Shown here: in pieces, positions 31,641-45,059 of the stretch
Numbering within the stretch: position 1 is the stretch's first letter
How the letters are laid out: each line of letters opens with the position of its first letter
Made by a program: the position numbers and the translations under genes
DNA from: Marsupella aquatica
Taxonomy: Eukaryota; Marchantiophyta
DNA: 64,000 bases
Assembly: GCA_973895155.1 (NCBI GenBank)
Contig: OZ316896.1
Coordinates: forward strand, 20,956,001 to 21,020,000
Direction: 5' to 3'
Notes under the pieces: model-generated
What the model was told of the DNA's origin: nothing
Databases searched by the model: none
Seen by the model: the letters and a program-made list of their open reading frames with translations, nothing else

Positions 31641-34640
31641 TCACAACATTTCCAAGTGTCTCAATCCATGGGAAAGTGAAGCCCGGATGGACCTTCCATG
31701 TTGGTGGTCCATGTGAATTTTGTCCTTATAATTTGATGATTATGATCTTAAGATATAGTTTTTCACCTGCATGACAACTAGAGAAGGAGTAGAATCTGAT
31801 ATGAAAAAAAACAAGCCCTAATATTTCATATTAATGTAATGAAAAAAAATCTTATAGAATTTACCCCTCTACATTCCATGATAAATAATTCTATAAAAAT
31901 GGCCAAAAAACTCTCTCTCACTTTGATGGAAATGGAACTCACCTACTGCTCTAGCACACCCTCAAAACTAAAAACTATTTTAATTTATGATCAAATTTAT
32001 TAACATTTAAATTCAAATTTTGGGAAATGTGGCTCATGGGGGTTTCAAAAGTCCAACCTTGAGGTACATGGAAGCATCAGTTTTCTTGGATCTCCCTAGA
32101 TTTAAGGATAACTGTATGATATTCTCTGCCAATGGGATCTGTGCAAAAATTAAAGTTGGGCTAATTTATACCAAAAGTGGCAAATATTTTATGTTGGGGC
32201 GAAATTGGCTACTTTTGGCACTTTAAAAATGCTGCCCAAAAATCCAAAAAGGTGGCCTTATTTTCCTGGAATGGCTCAGGAACCTGGTGTTATAATTTTC
32301 CTCCCTCCCATTGGTTTTTTTCCTAATATTTATGTCTATTTTTAATCAGAAAAAACTCCCAAATACCACCCTATTATAGCTCATTGACATTTTAACCTTG
32401 TCTTATTTTTAAACTCTCCAAATACACTTGCTACAGGTCTGTTGCTGCACTTAACTAGCCCAGGTTGCAGAAATTAGAATAAACAGCCCACTGCTCACTA
32501 TTGATGAACCACCACTGGCACTCTTCAATTTTTGGTCATACCAGAACAGCAGATGCCCATTAGTAATAAGTTAAAACTCTGGTTTAACAAAGCAAAAAGA
32601 AAGTACAGAGGGCAGATATTTTGGGTGACAGTGGAGTATATAATCTGCTAGAGCAACATTTCTTGGAAACAGGAGGAAAGCTACATAATTTGTTGAAGAA
32701 TTATGGTCAGTGAAATAAGCTCTCCTTCAACTACCATCGCTGAAAAAGGCAAAAAACAAAAAATAGTATATGTAAAATAAGGCAAAAAAACAAAAAAACA
32801 GTATATGTATAATATACTAAACTATAATACAAGGTGGCTCCTTTTTATGAAGTGGTCATCATTCAAATTTGGTTCAAAAAACATTAATCATGTCAAAGAC
32901 AAGGAATAAAGGTTATATTAAATTTTGTGTGAACCAAAGAATTAATAAATACATTCCAAACAAGAGGGGAATCAAATGGGAAACACAAAAAGAGGGAGCC
33001 AATGCTCGAGCCAATGGGGCACAGAAAACAACAGAGAGAATGTACATGCATGGGTATCAAGGAGGTTCTTGACCCATACACATGAAATACAAAAGTATAT
33101 AATATATATATGATACTATATATTATTGCAACTATTATAAATATTGCAAAATGTAATAATGATAGTAATTTAATTAAAATAGGTTAATTAAACACAATAA
33201 CTTAGATGACAAGTACAATGTCAAAAGCTATAGTAAAATGTTACTTTTTTTATAGTAGTCATTCAAATTTGCAATGATTTCCTTTGTGAATGAAAATGGA
33301 GAGCAATTATGTTTCCAAGCAAAAAATGAATTTAATAGTACAAAGAAAATAAGGAGGGTATCTAGCAATGCAAGAGTATCAAGGAGACCTCCCTTTACCA
33401 TGTACCACTATAATACTTATACTATCCCTTTACAAACTAAAAAAAATGACAATCAATCTTGAATGTTCATCAAAACCTCAGGGGCTCACTATATGGATGT
33501 CTCCCCATATAGCATGCTCATTCTGGAACATGCTTTACTTTTTGTCTTGTAGTGATATTAAATGGACAAAATTAAAGAGTAAGACTAGAGTACATATTAA
33601 ATGTGAATGAAATCAAATAATATAAATAAAGTACATGCAATAAAAGCACATAGTGACCAATGGAAAGTACAATTTCATTACACAAAGTTGCTACGAGTTG
33701 TGCACAATGAAATCAAATAATATAAATAAAGCACATGCAATAAAAGCACATAGTGACCAATGGAAAGTACAATTTTATTACACAAAGATCCTACGAGTTA
33801 CGTATTTCAGTGTGTCTTATTAATGACTCTTATTCAATAAAAACCATAAACTTAGGAAAGAAAGTCACAAGGGGAGCTTAATACAGGATGTGCTGACATT
33901 TCTTAGAATCATTCCTCTCACTCATGAGTATACTTAAAAGCGGTAGAAAATGAAACCCTTAGTTTCTCTCTAGGACTTAACAAAGTTTACAAATTATACA
34001 AATTAAGGGAATTATACAAATTAAGGGGGCTGCCAAAATAAATTCAAAACACTATAGAATACCAAAAATTTAAAGGGGTCCAAAAATGAATTAAAAGTCT
34101 ATGTGATACAAAGGATGCCCCTTGTTAAGGTACATTCAAATAAAAATTCATGATACACAAATATGAATAAGACAAAACATGAGAGTTGGATTCACCATAT
34201 AGCAGCTTCAAATTACCTCCAACGTTTTCAAGCCTTGGACCCCCTAAAATGTATGAAGAAGAAAAAATCCAACCCCTATAACGTTGAAATATTCCAAATT
34301 TTGGTTATAAGGACCCTAATGGTCTTATCAGTCTCAAAACTGTATTTAATTGACCATATTGTTATTCTCAGAAAATTATTTTAAGTCTTTCCTTTGAACC
34401 CTATACTTCGTCGCACATATTTTTGTGGAGGTGAAACCCCCGAGACGGCCTCGAGATCAAAACATAATTTTTTCCACACTGTCAGATCTATCCATACACC
34501 CCTTCTAAAAATAAGTTCCTGCCCAAGCTACCCTTTAACCTTCCCATACCTGCCACAATGAAAAAATTAACCAAATTTAAATTAAATTTGTTCATATATA
34601 AATAATTCTATTTTTTTAAAATAATATAAATAAAATATAG
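31641..34640. other. AT-rich intergenic DNA
   Basis: No open frame with recognisable protein content; the longest are under 82 codons and compositionally biased. It contains the tandem duplication listed at 33607-33808. Confidence 0.6.
33607..33808. repeat. Tandem duplication of about 101 bp
   Basis: The block beginning AATGAAATCAAATAATATAA and ending near the CTACGAGTT text occurs twice with few differences. Confidence 0.85.
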
Positions 34641-36160
34641 ATAAAATATTTTCTCATCTTGACATCTTTAGTTCATATTAAGATCTTCTTACCTCAAGAT
34701 CTTTGCTCATCTTGACATATTTTCCTCACCTTGAGATCTTTTCTCACCTCAACATATATATGATATTTGTCTCATTTTGCCATATTTTTCTCACCGGCTG
34801 GCCATCTTTATCTCACCACAACATCTTTCTTCATCCTCAACATTTTTTCTTCATATTGACATCTTTTTCTCATCTCGCCATCTTTTCTCTCCTTGACATA
34901 TTTTTCTCACCTCCGAATGTTTTTCTCTAATATGACATATTTTTCTCACCTTGCCATCTTTTCTCTCCTTGACATATTTTTCTCAGCTTGAAATCTTTTC
35001 TCTTATCGACATCTTTTCTTAACTTGATATATTTTCTCACCTCAACACGCATCATTTGTGCAATGTATAAGGCCCAAGATGTACTTAACAACATCTTTTA
35101 CTTCACAACATCTTTGAGTAATGACATACTTTATCTAGTGACCATTTTGCACTTAACTGTTGGGGATAATCCCTATCCTGAGACACCATGCACATGTGAA
35201 CACCATACAAAGTAGTCGACACAGCGAGTACGTGGTTCACCTCATGACCGAGGCTACGTCCACGGGAAAGCAAGAGACCTTTATTTCTCTCTTGCCCAAC
35301 TCCAACAATGAACTGAAGATCCACTAGGGGCTGGCATCAGCCCTAGTTATATACAGTATGCATCATTGCTAACCTCAACTAAGTCCTAACTTGAGTTAGC
35401 CTAACTGTGGTTAGCTCTAGAGTCGCAAGACTAAGAGCAATACTCAACATTAACAACATCTTAATACTTAATGACATCTTTGGCATAACAACATCATTGG
35501 CGACATGACATCTATTTGACACAATTTTTTACTTGATAACCTTTTGGGCAACATGCCATCTTTGGCAAAATGACTTCTTTTTCTTAACAACATCTTTTTA
35601 CTTCATGACATCTTTCACATAAGAACATCATTCTTGGAAAACACAACATATAATTCTCTTAAGAGCATTTTGGGCGCCACAACACTTTCCTCTTAGCGAC
35701 ATCTTGGGGGACACGACATCTTGGGCGCCACAACATCTGTTTTCTTAACCATATCTTGGGCGCCACGATATCTTTATTTTAATGACATTTTGGGCGACAC
35801 AACAACTTTTTTCTTAACGACATCTTTTGTGCAATGTATGGGTATTTTCCCTCAACGATGTCTTGGCCGACACAACATCTTTTCTTTAAATGATGTTTTT
35901 GCCGACACGACATCTTTTTTTCAACGACATCTTGGCCGACATGGCAACTTTTTTATCAACGACCTTTTTTTTCTCAATGACTTCATTTTTCTCAACGGCC
36001 TCTTGGCCAACACGACATCTTTTCTCTCCACGACCTCTTGGCCAACAAGACATCTTTTCTCTCAACGACCTCTTGGCCGACACCACTGACATCTTTTTTT
36101 TCTCAACGACATCTTGGTCGACACAATTTCTTTTGGGCAATGCACAGGTATTGAGCTAGT
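34640..36160. repeat. Degenerate minisatellite of CTTGACATCTTTTCTCACC type
   Basis: Dozens of units of about 18-30 bp built on RACATCTT. The tract changes by steps from CTCACCTTGACATC forms to CTTGGCCGACACGACATC forms. A related array is at 55965-56500. The open frames here (for example 35721-36089) have repetitive, meaningless proteins. Confidence 0.8.
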
Positions 36161-38107
36161 ATATAACAACGTTTTCCAGCCGGTTATGGCCAGTTGCACA
36201 ACTTGCTCAATGGTGGTCTCCCCTCCACACTCCAACTGTCTGTATTTCATGCATTACGAGTAGCTTCTATTGTTTATAATGCATGGGCACATACAACTTC
36301 TTACATGGACTGTTTTCAGACAATTTTGGGGAATTTTAGGTGCTCAGTGTCATCTCATCTGTTTATCACAGGGGTCTGTATATTGCCCAAAAAATAGATC
36401 TTGGTGAGATCTACAACCAGCAACAAATTGGCTTCAAAAAATAGTTTTTATTTTGTGATAAACTTTTGCAAAAATGGGAGGCCACTATTCACTAGAGCAA
36501 AAGTGAATAGTGTTGGTGCAAGGTGGGGGCAGATGAGTCCATTTGTATTTTGGACAGGCGGCACTTACATGGCGAGTTGAGAAGCCTCTGGTTGCAAACA
36601 ATCATCTTGTACTTGACTTGTACAGTAATGTTATGTAACAAGTAAGATCTATGTATAGTCAAATATGGACTGTTGATTATGGTGAACAAGTCACTATAAT
36701 TATGGGGTTTTAAACACATTTGTATCATTGGCAAGGCCCTGCACCTGGTAGCAAATGTGTTGAAATTTACTAGTAAAACTGGTGGGGGCCCATTTACACA
36801 GGCACCTGTTGAAGAGGCACATCAGAGGGATATTGGCCTCAAATTTCAGCAGGCGGAGACTTTGCATGCAAAGCGATTATCTTTGCAGGCAATAATGCTT
36901 TTGATGCTAATTTGAGGACTCTGAGAAAGGGACATGCTTATAATCATTTCCTCTCAAAGTTTCCTTGATCTCATCTCATCGATGCATCGGCTGGTAGGGG
37001 CTTATGTCACTTGCGGGCTCTACTTCATGTCAATCATCTGTGTTAAATAGCCCACTCATGTATATTCCACTTGTCCCTTGTTCTAACTTTTCCCTGAGGT
37101 GCCTGTCTTGATATGAATTAGGACTTATGGCATTGCATCGCAACTTGCGAGACTTATTACTTTAGACATGTACATGCAGAAGCGCAAAACATCTTGCACT
37201 TTTGGAAGTTGCATGCTGGCATGTGTTTGTGAAAATCCAAACAATTACTCTTTGTACCTGCATTGGAAAGATAAGAAAGGGTATATCAACTCCTCACCAT
37301 CTTCTCTGGTAGTGAAAGTATCAACTTACTCCCCCCCCCCTCCTCCTTTTCAAAGAGGGCAGGAAAACAAATCACCAGAAGCTGGAAGAAGGCTTGGTGC
37401 ACAATTTGAAACAAAGTTATTTCAACTTGGCACATGCTCACTTTGGAGCATTGTGCTGCTGTAGACCTGTACTAAAGTCCGCCTATGGACTCATCTCATG
37501 TCAGTTTCTAATGGCAATTTTTGTTCCCTCTTAACCCTCATCTTTTGAGGATGACCTTGTGGTCTGATGGGCTCGCTTTTGGTGCTGCAGCCTCATTGGT
37601 GTGCGTTCTGGCCCTTGGGGATTAGTTTTGCTTTCTGCCCCGCAGTGGCCTCTCTAATATTTGGTTCACCATTTCCTCAAAAAAACCAAAAAACCAAAAA
37701 AGACTAGAACTTGCAAGAGTACACTTTTAAAAACGCTTCAAAACAAAGCTCTGGGTCCCTTCTCTGTTCATTTGCACTTGCCCTCTCGTGTTTGTTGTCT
37801 CTGGTCCACTTTTGAGTCTTGTCCATTGTATTTTGTTTGCTCCTTTTCCTATAATTTGATTCTTTTCGAGATAAACTCGTTGAGTTCATCATCAATGCTT
37901 TAGCAACAACTGTGAAGTTTCAAGCTACAAGTTTTTGAACCTTTACTACCAAACCAAATCTGAAGCCAAATCAATACATCGAGCTTCAGATTCTTGGACC
38001 TCTCCCTTTGCAGCAAAACAATCCCGCTTAAGGGGATGGCATTGCACGGCTTAACAAATTGCAGGGACACTACTGCTCTAGATAACTTCCCGATACACTC
38101 AGATCTA
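36161..38107. other. Intergenic DNA without supported gene
   Basis: It contains a perfect short hairpin at about 36484-36511 (CACTATTCACT and its complement) and a run of C's near 37331. A 20-bp match to the last identified DUF2854 exon (GAGCTTCAGATTCTTGGACC) is at 37981-38000, the only sign of an old gene fragment. Confidence 0.45.
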
Positions 38108-38500
38108 TCAGTCAAACCCGTATGTCAAATTTAAAACTTCCTGCTTGCTACTTAACGAGCTCGCATATATAACGACCCTCATGATTGTCAACTCTGATGA
38201 TTTTTCTATCAAAGGATTTTTAAGTCGTTTGATGGACTTATGGCCAGAGTGATGGAAACGGCTTCTTGAACCAAACCAGCCGATGTACAGCGATAACTGA
38301 ACCTTTCGAGACTCCCTCCCTGTTTTGCAAAAATTGCCATAGAGGGGTGGAAAAGCCCTGACGATCTCCAGCTTGACCTCGTTCCGGGCCTGGTTCTCTA
38401 GTTCGTTGAATGTCTCTGACCAGCGGAGACCGAGAACTGAATTGGCCAGAAAGAAGTCCTTCACGGCAGTGATCTCGTCGGCACCAGTGGGACTGACCAT
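38108..38500 (-). CDS. Hypothetical protein, unrecognised
   Basis: 130 codons from ATG at 38500 (MVSPTGADEITAVKDFF). The first 70 residues are helical and charged (RWSETFNELENQARNEVKLE). No domain was recognised. It lies between repeats and the broken NLR and may be an exon of a degraded NLR-associated gene. Confidence 0.3.
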   Translation of the reverse strand: MVSPTGADEITAVKDFFLANSVLGLRWSETFNELENQARNEVKLEIVRAFPPLYGNFCKTGRESRKVQLSLYIGWFGSRSRFHHSGHKSIKRLKNPLIEKSSELTIMRVVIYASSLSSKQEVLNLTYGFD

Positions 38501-38899
38501 ACTTCCTAGCTAGTCATAGTAGTTATTCTGATATCATGCTCGATTTTTAGATCTAACCAGTGGCATCGACACGGATTAGTAAGAGCACTGATTCATGCTG
38601 AAAGGATCGATTTCACTGTCGAAGGTTCTTCGTGAGAGGGCAGCGTTCATATAGAAAGGAAATTTAATGGAATTACATGAGTGTCCACCATACTCAAGCA
38701 ACGCACTGAATTATGCTTGCCTCGCTGGTTGTAATGGGAGGGATTCAAAGGGACGCTTGGTGATTCAAGTTGTGTTTCAGGGTCAGTATCCGACAAGTGG
38801 ATGCAGTAGATGATGGTGATGCGTGAATTTTAACTAATCTTCAGACCTCTAGAACCTGTGAATCAGGTTTGGCAGCGACCCTTGCAACATTTACGATCC

Positions 38900-39150
38900 T
38901 AAGTGAGCAAATTCGTGTTTTCGTGCTTTTTTATGGACGCCTACGATCCCTTAAGATAATCACAACACACCAATTCAAAGTTTGTTACCTAAGTCCATTT
39001 TCAATGGAAGAAAATCATGTGCCATCCCAAGCAAATTTGTGTTTTTTTATGGACGCCTACGATGCCTTAAGATAATCACAACACGTGCATTCAAAGTTTG
39101 TTACTTGAGTTCATTTTCAACGGAAGAAAATCATGTTGAGCACTGTCAAG
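38900..39150. repeat. Imperfect tandem duplication of about 125 bp
   Basis: The block TTTTTATGGACGCCTACGAT ... CCTTAAGATAATCACAACAC ... GAAGAAAATCATGT occurs twice in a row. Confidence 0.8.
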
Positions 39151-40220
39151 AAAATGAAATGACGTTGGAGTTCTGAACTGCATGAACCATCCTTTCGGGG
39201 GCCACGATGTGGGGGGCACAATTCCTGGCATCCTCAGTAATCCAGGAATCTCCGTGGGCAGCTGGCCAGATCTGAGATGTGGAGAAACCCTACAGACTGC
39301 GGAGAAGGGAAAATCTTGACAGAGTCTTTTACCGTCACTGGCCTTCGGTGCTAGTTCTGCTAAAGGTCTTAAATGCTTATGACTTCCACAGTTACATTCC
39401 ACACTGAGGTAACGTCTAGTCCATACAAACTCCGTTCGATTGTATTCTCTTATCATTGTGCCTACATGCTTTGGTCCACCTGAAAAATAAATAAACGCAA
39501 GCAGGTCTCGTCATAACAATGAGTTCAAGCATGCCATGAGACGCTTTTCCTGTTAATCAGTGTGATGTAAAGTCCTGAAAGTCCTGACATTCTGGCCATC
39601 GTGGAGTTGAAAGCCATACCTCGCTCAGCCATACGTGGCGGTTTAGTGACTTCAAAATTCACTCTTCGTCGTAAATTTCTTTGGTAGCGTGCAGACTTAC
39701 GGTAAATTTTGTTCGAATGCAAACCTAAAGGGCGTGTGTGCTGAATCCCTTGACGGTCTCACGGCAGTTTGCCTGGGCAGGGCGATCATCGGGGTGGCAA
39801 GGAATTTTATTTTGCTTCTGCAGTCTCCAGCAAGTTTTCTTATGAAGCGGAGTGACTATCAGTTGGAGCAGGTGTCACATGAGTGGCGTAAATCTCAACG
39901 ATCTCTGTTGTACAAGTGAAGAAAATACCAATAAGAACTGGAGCAGACATGTTCTAGACGAAAATTGGTATGTAATCCTTGAAATTTCAGCAATATCTCG
40001 GTTTAAGAGTCCATACCATAGAGATTCGATGCACAAGGATCATAAGCGTATTTAAAATTTTAAAACCATTATACACATCGGCCTCTACATCAAATAATAC
40101 AGAGAACTATGGAGGATTTGTGGCGAAAACTGCCACAAGTACACAAATGTGTGCGCGCTGGCGGTGCTCTCTGCTGCCGTGTCTCAAAACAAAGTTGATC
40201 CCTGAATTTCCATCAATAAG
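39151..40220. other. Intergenic, nothing supported
   Basis: Short frames on both strands without recognisable content. It probably holds the 3' flank of the minus-strand NLR that follows. Confidence 0.4.
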
Positions 40221-43200
40221 TCAAGGATCCAAAAGCTTGGATATGTCCGTCTTGAGATAACCTGCATGGAAGAACCCATCGGGGTCCTGCGAATGGTTAT
40301 ACCTTCCTTGACGACCCTCTTCAATTAGGGAAAGAATTCCATCGCGCACGTGGAAAATTTGGTAGATTTCTACCCGTCCCAGGTGACTAGAAACCTCCAC
40401 ATTTTGAATGTCCACCAACCATTGGGGCCAGTCGACAATAGGTTTTGCCCTAATGATCTCTACACAGCGCAATGACTTCAAGCTCCTGACGCAGTCCGGA
40501 ATGGTCGTGACAGAATAATTCCATAATTGCAGATATCGGAGATTCAGTAGAGTTGAGACGTTTGGCAGAGTCCTTGAGGATGTCTGGCAAAAGGACGCAG
40601 GCGAAGCATCGAGTGAAAGAGAGGTTAGGGCGGAGAGCTGCCCAAAAGATTCGGGCAGAGATTCCATCACGCAAGAGGGCACTGAAAGACGTTCTAAGCT
40701 GGAGAGTTGTCCGAAATTTTCGGGCAGAGATTTTATTGGGCAGGAACAGAAAATAAGGCGGGTTAGAGCGGAGAGTTGCCCAAAAGATTCGGGCAGAGAT
40801 TGCATTTCACAGAATGCAAACGAAAGATGTTCTAAGCTGGACAGTTGTCCGAAAGATTGAGGGAGGAGTTTCAAGCTGGGGCAATCTCTGAATTGAAGAC
40901 GGTTTAAGGCAGAGAGTTGCCCGAAGGATTCAGGCAAGCATCCCAACGAATGACACCTTACGAATTCAAGGTGCTCTAACGCCCTCAGTTGTCCAAATGA
41001 CTCACACAAGCTTCTGAGTGACCTGCACCCATCGAATTGAAGGTGTCGCAAAGCGCTGAGTTGCCCGAAGGACTCAGGCAAGCTTTCCAAATCATCACAT
41101 TTACGGAATGTAAGGTCTCGCAAAGCGCTGAGTTGCCCGAATGACGCAGGCAAGCTTTGCAAGCCATCACCAAATGCAAATGTAAGGTGTCGCAAAGCGC
41201 TGAGTTGCCCGAAGGATCTGGGTAGGGAATGCCAACTTGCGTCAAACAAATCTATTTCAAGATGGCCTAATTTGGAGAGCTGCCCAATAGAAGTCGGCAC
41301 GTCCTTCATGCGCCATAGTTTCAGAACGCCCAGATCTTTTTGGAGGGCAGGGTTGAAGAGAACCTGACCAGAGCAGCTCAGCAAGACAAGCTGGGTTGGT
41401 AGCGATGTATCGTTCGTCGCTCCAACAATCTGAATCTGGCTGCTGATTTCCAAGAACCGCAACTTCCTCGGATTATGGAAACCCATCCTTGAACTCTGGA
41501 CCCGAACACCCCGTCCAAGAAGACGAAGAAACTCCAAGAACCGATTCTCCGGAATAGGCTCAAGGTTGACCTGCAGAGCACGAACTTCCTACAATTCCAA
41601 ATGAAAAGAACCTTTATATGAAAAATACCGCAACTTTTGGGTCAAGCTGGATCAGCAATTCAAACAAACTCGCCTTCTGTGTCTCCTCAGATTTATTGAA
41701 CCACCCAAACACGTAGATGCTGCCTAGGTTAGCGTGTTTCTATCGCAGGTGCTTGCACCCACCTTACATGACTGGGGCCCTAAAGAAAAGAAGAAAAAGA
41801 GCCACACATGGCACTCATTCCCACTTCAACAAAACCCTTTGCCAAAAACTGACCCAGTTCAAATGTAAACTTCTCCAAATGTTTACTTGGAATCTTGGCT
41901 AATGGATGTGAATTGCAAACTAAGATGTTATAATTAAATACCTTTCCATGCGATGCATCTGATGTTCCAAGCAACTCCCCATCTATATTGTACATCCAAA
42001 TCTGGTACTTGCCGTTGTGCTCAGGCTCAGATGCAATCATTCTTCCAACACTTCGAAGTTGCTCATGCACCTTGATACGGTCATCCTCTCCCACATCATA
42101 GACAAGAGACATGTCTACCAAGGTTTGCCACAGTAGCTCACTCGTCTCTCCGTAAGCTACTCTCCATGCCATTTTGGCTTCACCCAATCTCCAGACCCGG
42201 CTCTCACAAAAGAAGTTTGTGGCATCCAAAAAAATCTCCTGCTCCTTCTCTCCAAGGCTGTCAAAACTCATCCTCAACTTCGCCCATAATCTCTCGTTCA
42301 AGTTTTTCACCCTTTCTGCTCTTTGTAACACACTTAGAGTATCTTTCCAGACCTCCTGCTTCTCTTTCCCCTGTAGGTACTTTCCCACAACTTCTAGGGC
42401 TAGAGGGAGCCCATCGCATTTCCTGACAACGTCTCCAATGAGACTTTCTAACTGCATATTTGGCATTGTCGCTCAGGAAACGCGTGCTTCATGAATAACA
42501 ACTTGGCATGGTTCTCAGCCAAGAAACGGACCTGGTGAATTGCCCCCACATCCTTTAAAATGTCACATTCACGAGACGTCCAAATGAATTGGCTTGCTGG
42601 ATCTGCATCCTTGGCTAAGTCCAGTAAAACCTTAATATCACGATCAGCGACGTCATCCAAAGCCAGGACTAATTTTTTCCCTCTCAAGACTGACAAATTA
42701 CGTTCTCCTCCAACCTTCCTGCCTTGGAAATGCAAACATTTCCACAACTCTTCCTTCACATCATCCTCCCTCCCTCTGATAAGTTTCACATCTGAAACAA
42801 AGCAACTATAATCAAACTTGGGACTCAATATGTTGAAGACCGCCTTTGCAAGGGTAGTGTTGTCACAGTTTCAAGCTTGCTTATTCAACCTGCATGTCAG
42901 TCATGTGCTGTGGAAGATGCTGGAAGTTTTCAGGGCGAGCACCTTGCACAGAGGTTTCTTTTCCTTCTCTTGATTCCTCCTACATTTCCAAGAATTGAAG
43001 TCGTCAAGATTTCTTGAATTTTGGAAGAAAATAAAAGTTAACCTTGACAAAGACCCGTAACAAAGTGCACAACTCACGATTACATGATGTGTCAAATCAT
43101 CCCGGAAATATGACAAACTGCTTCACCCAGGGAGGATCCCGCCTTTTACCTCAGAGGTTGTGGCAACGTCGTGAAGGAGGTTCTTCAAGGCAGAGAACCT

Positions 43201-43480
43201 TCTGTCTATTTTACTCACAGGTTTTGAGATTGAAATATGGTCTGCTTTTACGATATTGAAACACCCTCCGTCTCTGGATGACGCTTCTGGTACTGCCACA
43301 ACATTTGGAAACAAGTTCTGCACAGCCACCAAGGATTGCCCTTTCGTCATATCTGCCAATCTCAATGCCGAGAAAGTCCGAATCGAGATTCAACATTAGG
43401 ATTTTGCACAGGTAGAGAATTCTATCGACTATCAAAAGCTCCAGATTTTGCTTTCCTGAAAACTGTGATCGAATTTTCAC
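40221..43480 (-). pseudogene. NB-ARC-LRR gene, right copy, P-loop deleted
   Basis: Close paralog of 1-4490. The LRR exon runs from 41588 to the stop at 40221, with about a dozen repeats of LPESFGQLSALRHLxF..C type. The NB-ARC part is at 41942-42880 with kinase-2 LVLALDDV, QFIWTSRE and CDGLPLALEVVGKYL. Two lesions are clear against the left copy. A net 34-bp loss near 42850 removes GMGGLGKTT. A one-base loss near 42470 shifts the frame after HAFPE. A linker homologous to 1920-2163 is at 43123-43365 (SKIDRRFSALKNLLHDV). The gene cannot make a nucleotide-binding receptor. The LRR exon itself is undamaged. With the hydrolase upstream on the same strand it may once have been one hydrolase-NLR gene. 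Confidence 0.75.
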
Positions 43481-43996
43481 ACAATCTAATCTAATCTAAA
43501 TCTAATCCATTCTCAGCCAGACTGAACTGATCGTCCCCCGAAATGCTAGTTGTCAAGTGCGAAGACAGGGAAGAAGGCAAGGAATTTCTCTTGTGAGTAA
43601 GCAATTCTTTGATGAGGAGCCTTCGGTATACAGCTAAAGAGGGCGGATTTTTCCTCGTTCAGTCACCAGATGGATCCCGTAAGCTCTCTAGACCTAGCAG
43701 GACCCATGTCAGCAGCTCTAGATCTAGCAACGACCGAACTTGACTGAAGGTCATCCATACAAGCAAGAGACTTCATAGTCTTAGGGACTAAAGTGGTTGA
43801 CTCTCTGGACTGTGATCAAAACTGGTAAAGAATCCAGAATGCGAGTCGGTCACAGCGTATCCGGACGCAGCGGAGCCGCCAGACATCAGAAATGACTAAG
43901 TTATTGAAGAGCTACTAGACAGGGCATCTCTACTAGAGCAACCGACTGAATGTAAACAACACAATCTTCGAATTAATTGCAAGAACCAGCACTCTC
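43481..43996. other. Spacer or intron between NLR remnant and hydrolase
   Basis: About 500 bp without coding signal. Consistent with an intron of a fused gene or an intergenic gap. Confidence 0.4.
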
Positions 43997-45037
43997 TTAC
44001 ATAATAGAAAAAGTAATTAAGCAGTAGATCTGTACCGATTTTGTGGGAAGACTTTCACCAATATTATGAATTCTCCAATTCCCATGAATCCCACATAGGT
44101 GATCGAACTCGTACTTCAATCTTTTTGCTTCTGTGCTCAGGTTTTTCAAGTAAGACGACAACGGACTCCGGAGAAGGTCTACTTGTTGCGATACAAATGG
44201 GAACCCGTCGTGAGGGGTACCGTAGTAAAAGATCCCTCTAATGCTGTTTAGGAAAGTCTTGCCCTTTGTCGAGCTCCTGTTCAGCTTGGTTGCTTGCAAA
44301 CACAACTGCTTGATTACAATGCCACCGAAGCAGTAGCCAACCAGTACAACAGGGCAATGGAGCAATTGCCCAATTTCTTTCTCCATCATATCAAGCAACA
44401 GATTCTCGGCAATGACATACAAGTCAAAGCTCTCATATGAGCTCTTCCCCACTCCCCCACTGTAAGCCGCAACAAATATGTGAGCGTTGGGGAATGCCTC
44501 AGCCAACCATCTCTGAGGCCAAAACGTGCCGTCCTTGCTTTCCCACGGATCTAAATGGGCATCCGTGGAGTTCCCCGAGTGGATCCCATGGAAGAATACA
44601 ATCTGCATGTTGGGAGGGCATTCTGGTCTGTGAAATTCGTACAGAGATTCGTTCACCTGAGACGACCAATTCGTAACACAAAAACGGGTCATTACTGTAC
44701 TCATTTGGGCTTCTCCACACGGGATCTCCACTGTGTAGACAAATGCGAAGACAAGCCATCGAGGATTGAAGTGATCGTGATTCTCTAACTATGTTACAAT
44801 TTACAATCCAGGGAGTAGAATGGGAGACAAACGGGCTTTGAGGCAAGGCAAAACAAAGGAGCAAACAATGCAGATCGTCACAAAGACCGAGATGAGGAGT
44901 TCGAACTGTGAACCCCACCTGATGAACTGTTCCCTTCTCTTAGAACCAGAGGCTTGTCCAGATGCCGACGAGGAGCCCTCCCCGAAAAGTCGGCCGAACA
45001 TTTCGATCTGCTCAAAGGCTCGATGCGAAGGAAACAC
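43997..45037 (-). CDS. Alpha/beta-hydrolase (SERAC1-like) with N-terminal membrane anchor, NLR-linked
   Basis: Exon 1 (about 44810-45037) encodes a short hydrophilic leader and one membrane helix (FELLISVFVTICIVCSFVL). Exon 2 (43997-44740) encodes the hydrolase: IVFFHGIHSG (oxyanion region), WPQRWLAEAFPNAHIFVAAYSGG, then the nucleophile elbow LVGYCFGGIVIKQ and YGTPHDGF. Most relatives have GHSxGG; here the Ser position is Cys. Lipid or ester substrates are typical of the family, but the substrate here is unknown. It precedes an NB-ARC-LRR remnant on the same strand, an order known from liverwort hydrolase-NLR proteins. The frame ends near 43997 close to a possible splice site, so a downstream exon is likely. 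The exon 1 to exon 2 junction is not certain. Confidence 0.65.
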
Positions 45038-45059
45038 CGCTGAAAGTCCTCGATGAGAA

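Noticed and set aside
35721-36159. Proteins across the GACATCTT minisatellite
   Set aside because: Repetitive low-complexity translation on both strands with no domain.
36484-36511. Short perfect hairpin as a MITE or terminator
   Set aside because: Only about 11 bp per arm with no flanking duplication; could be chance.
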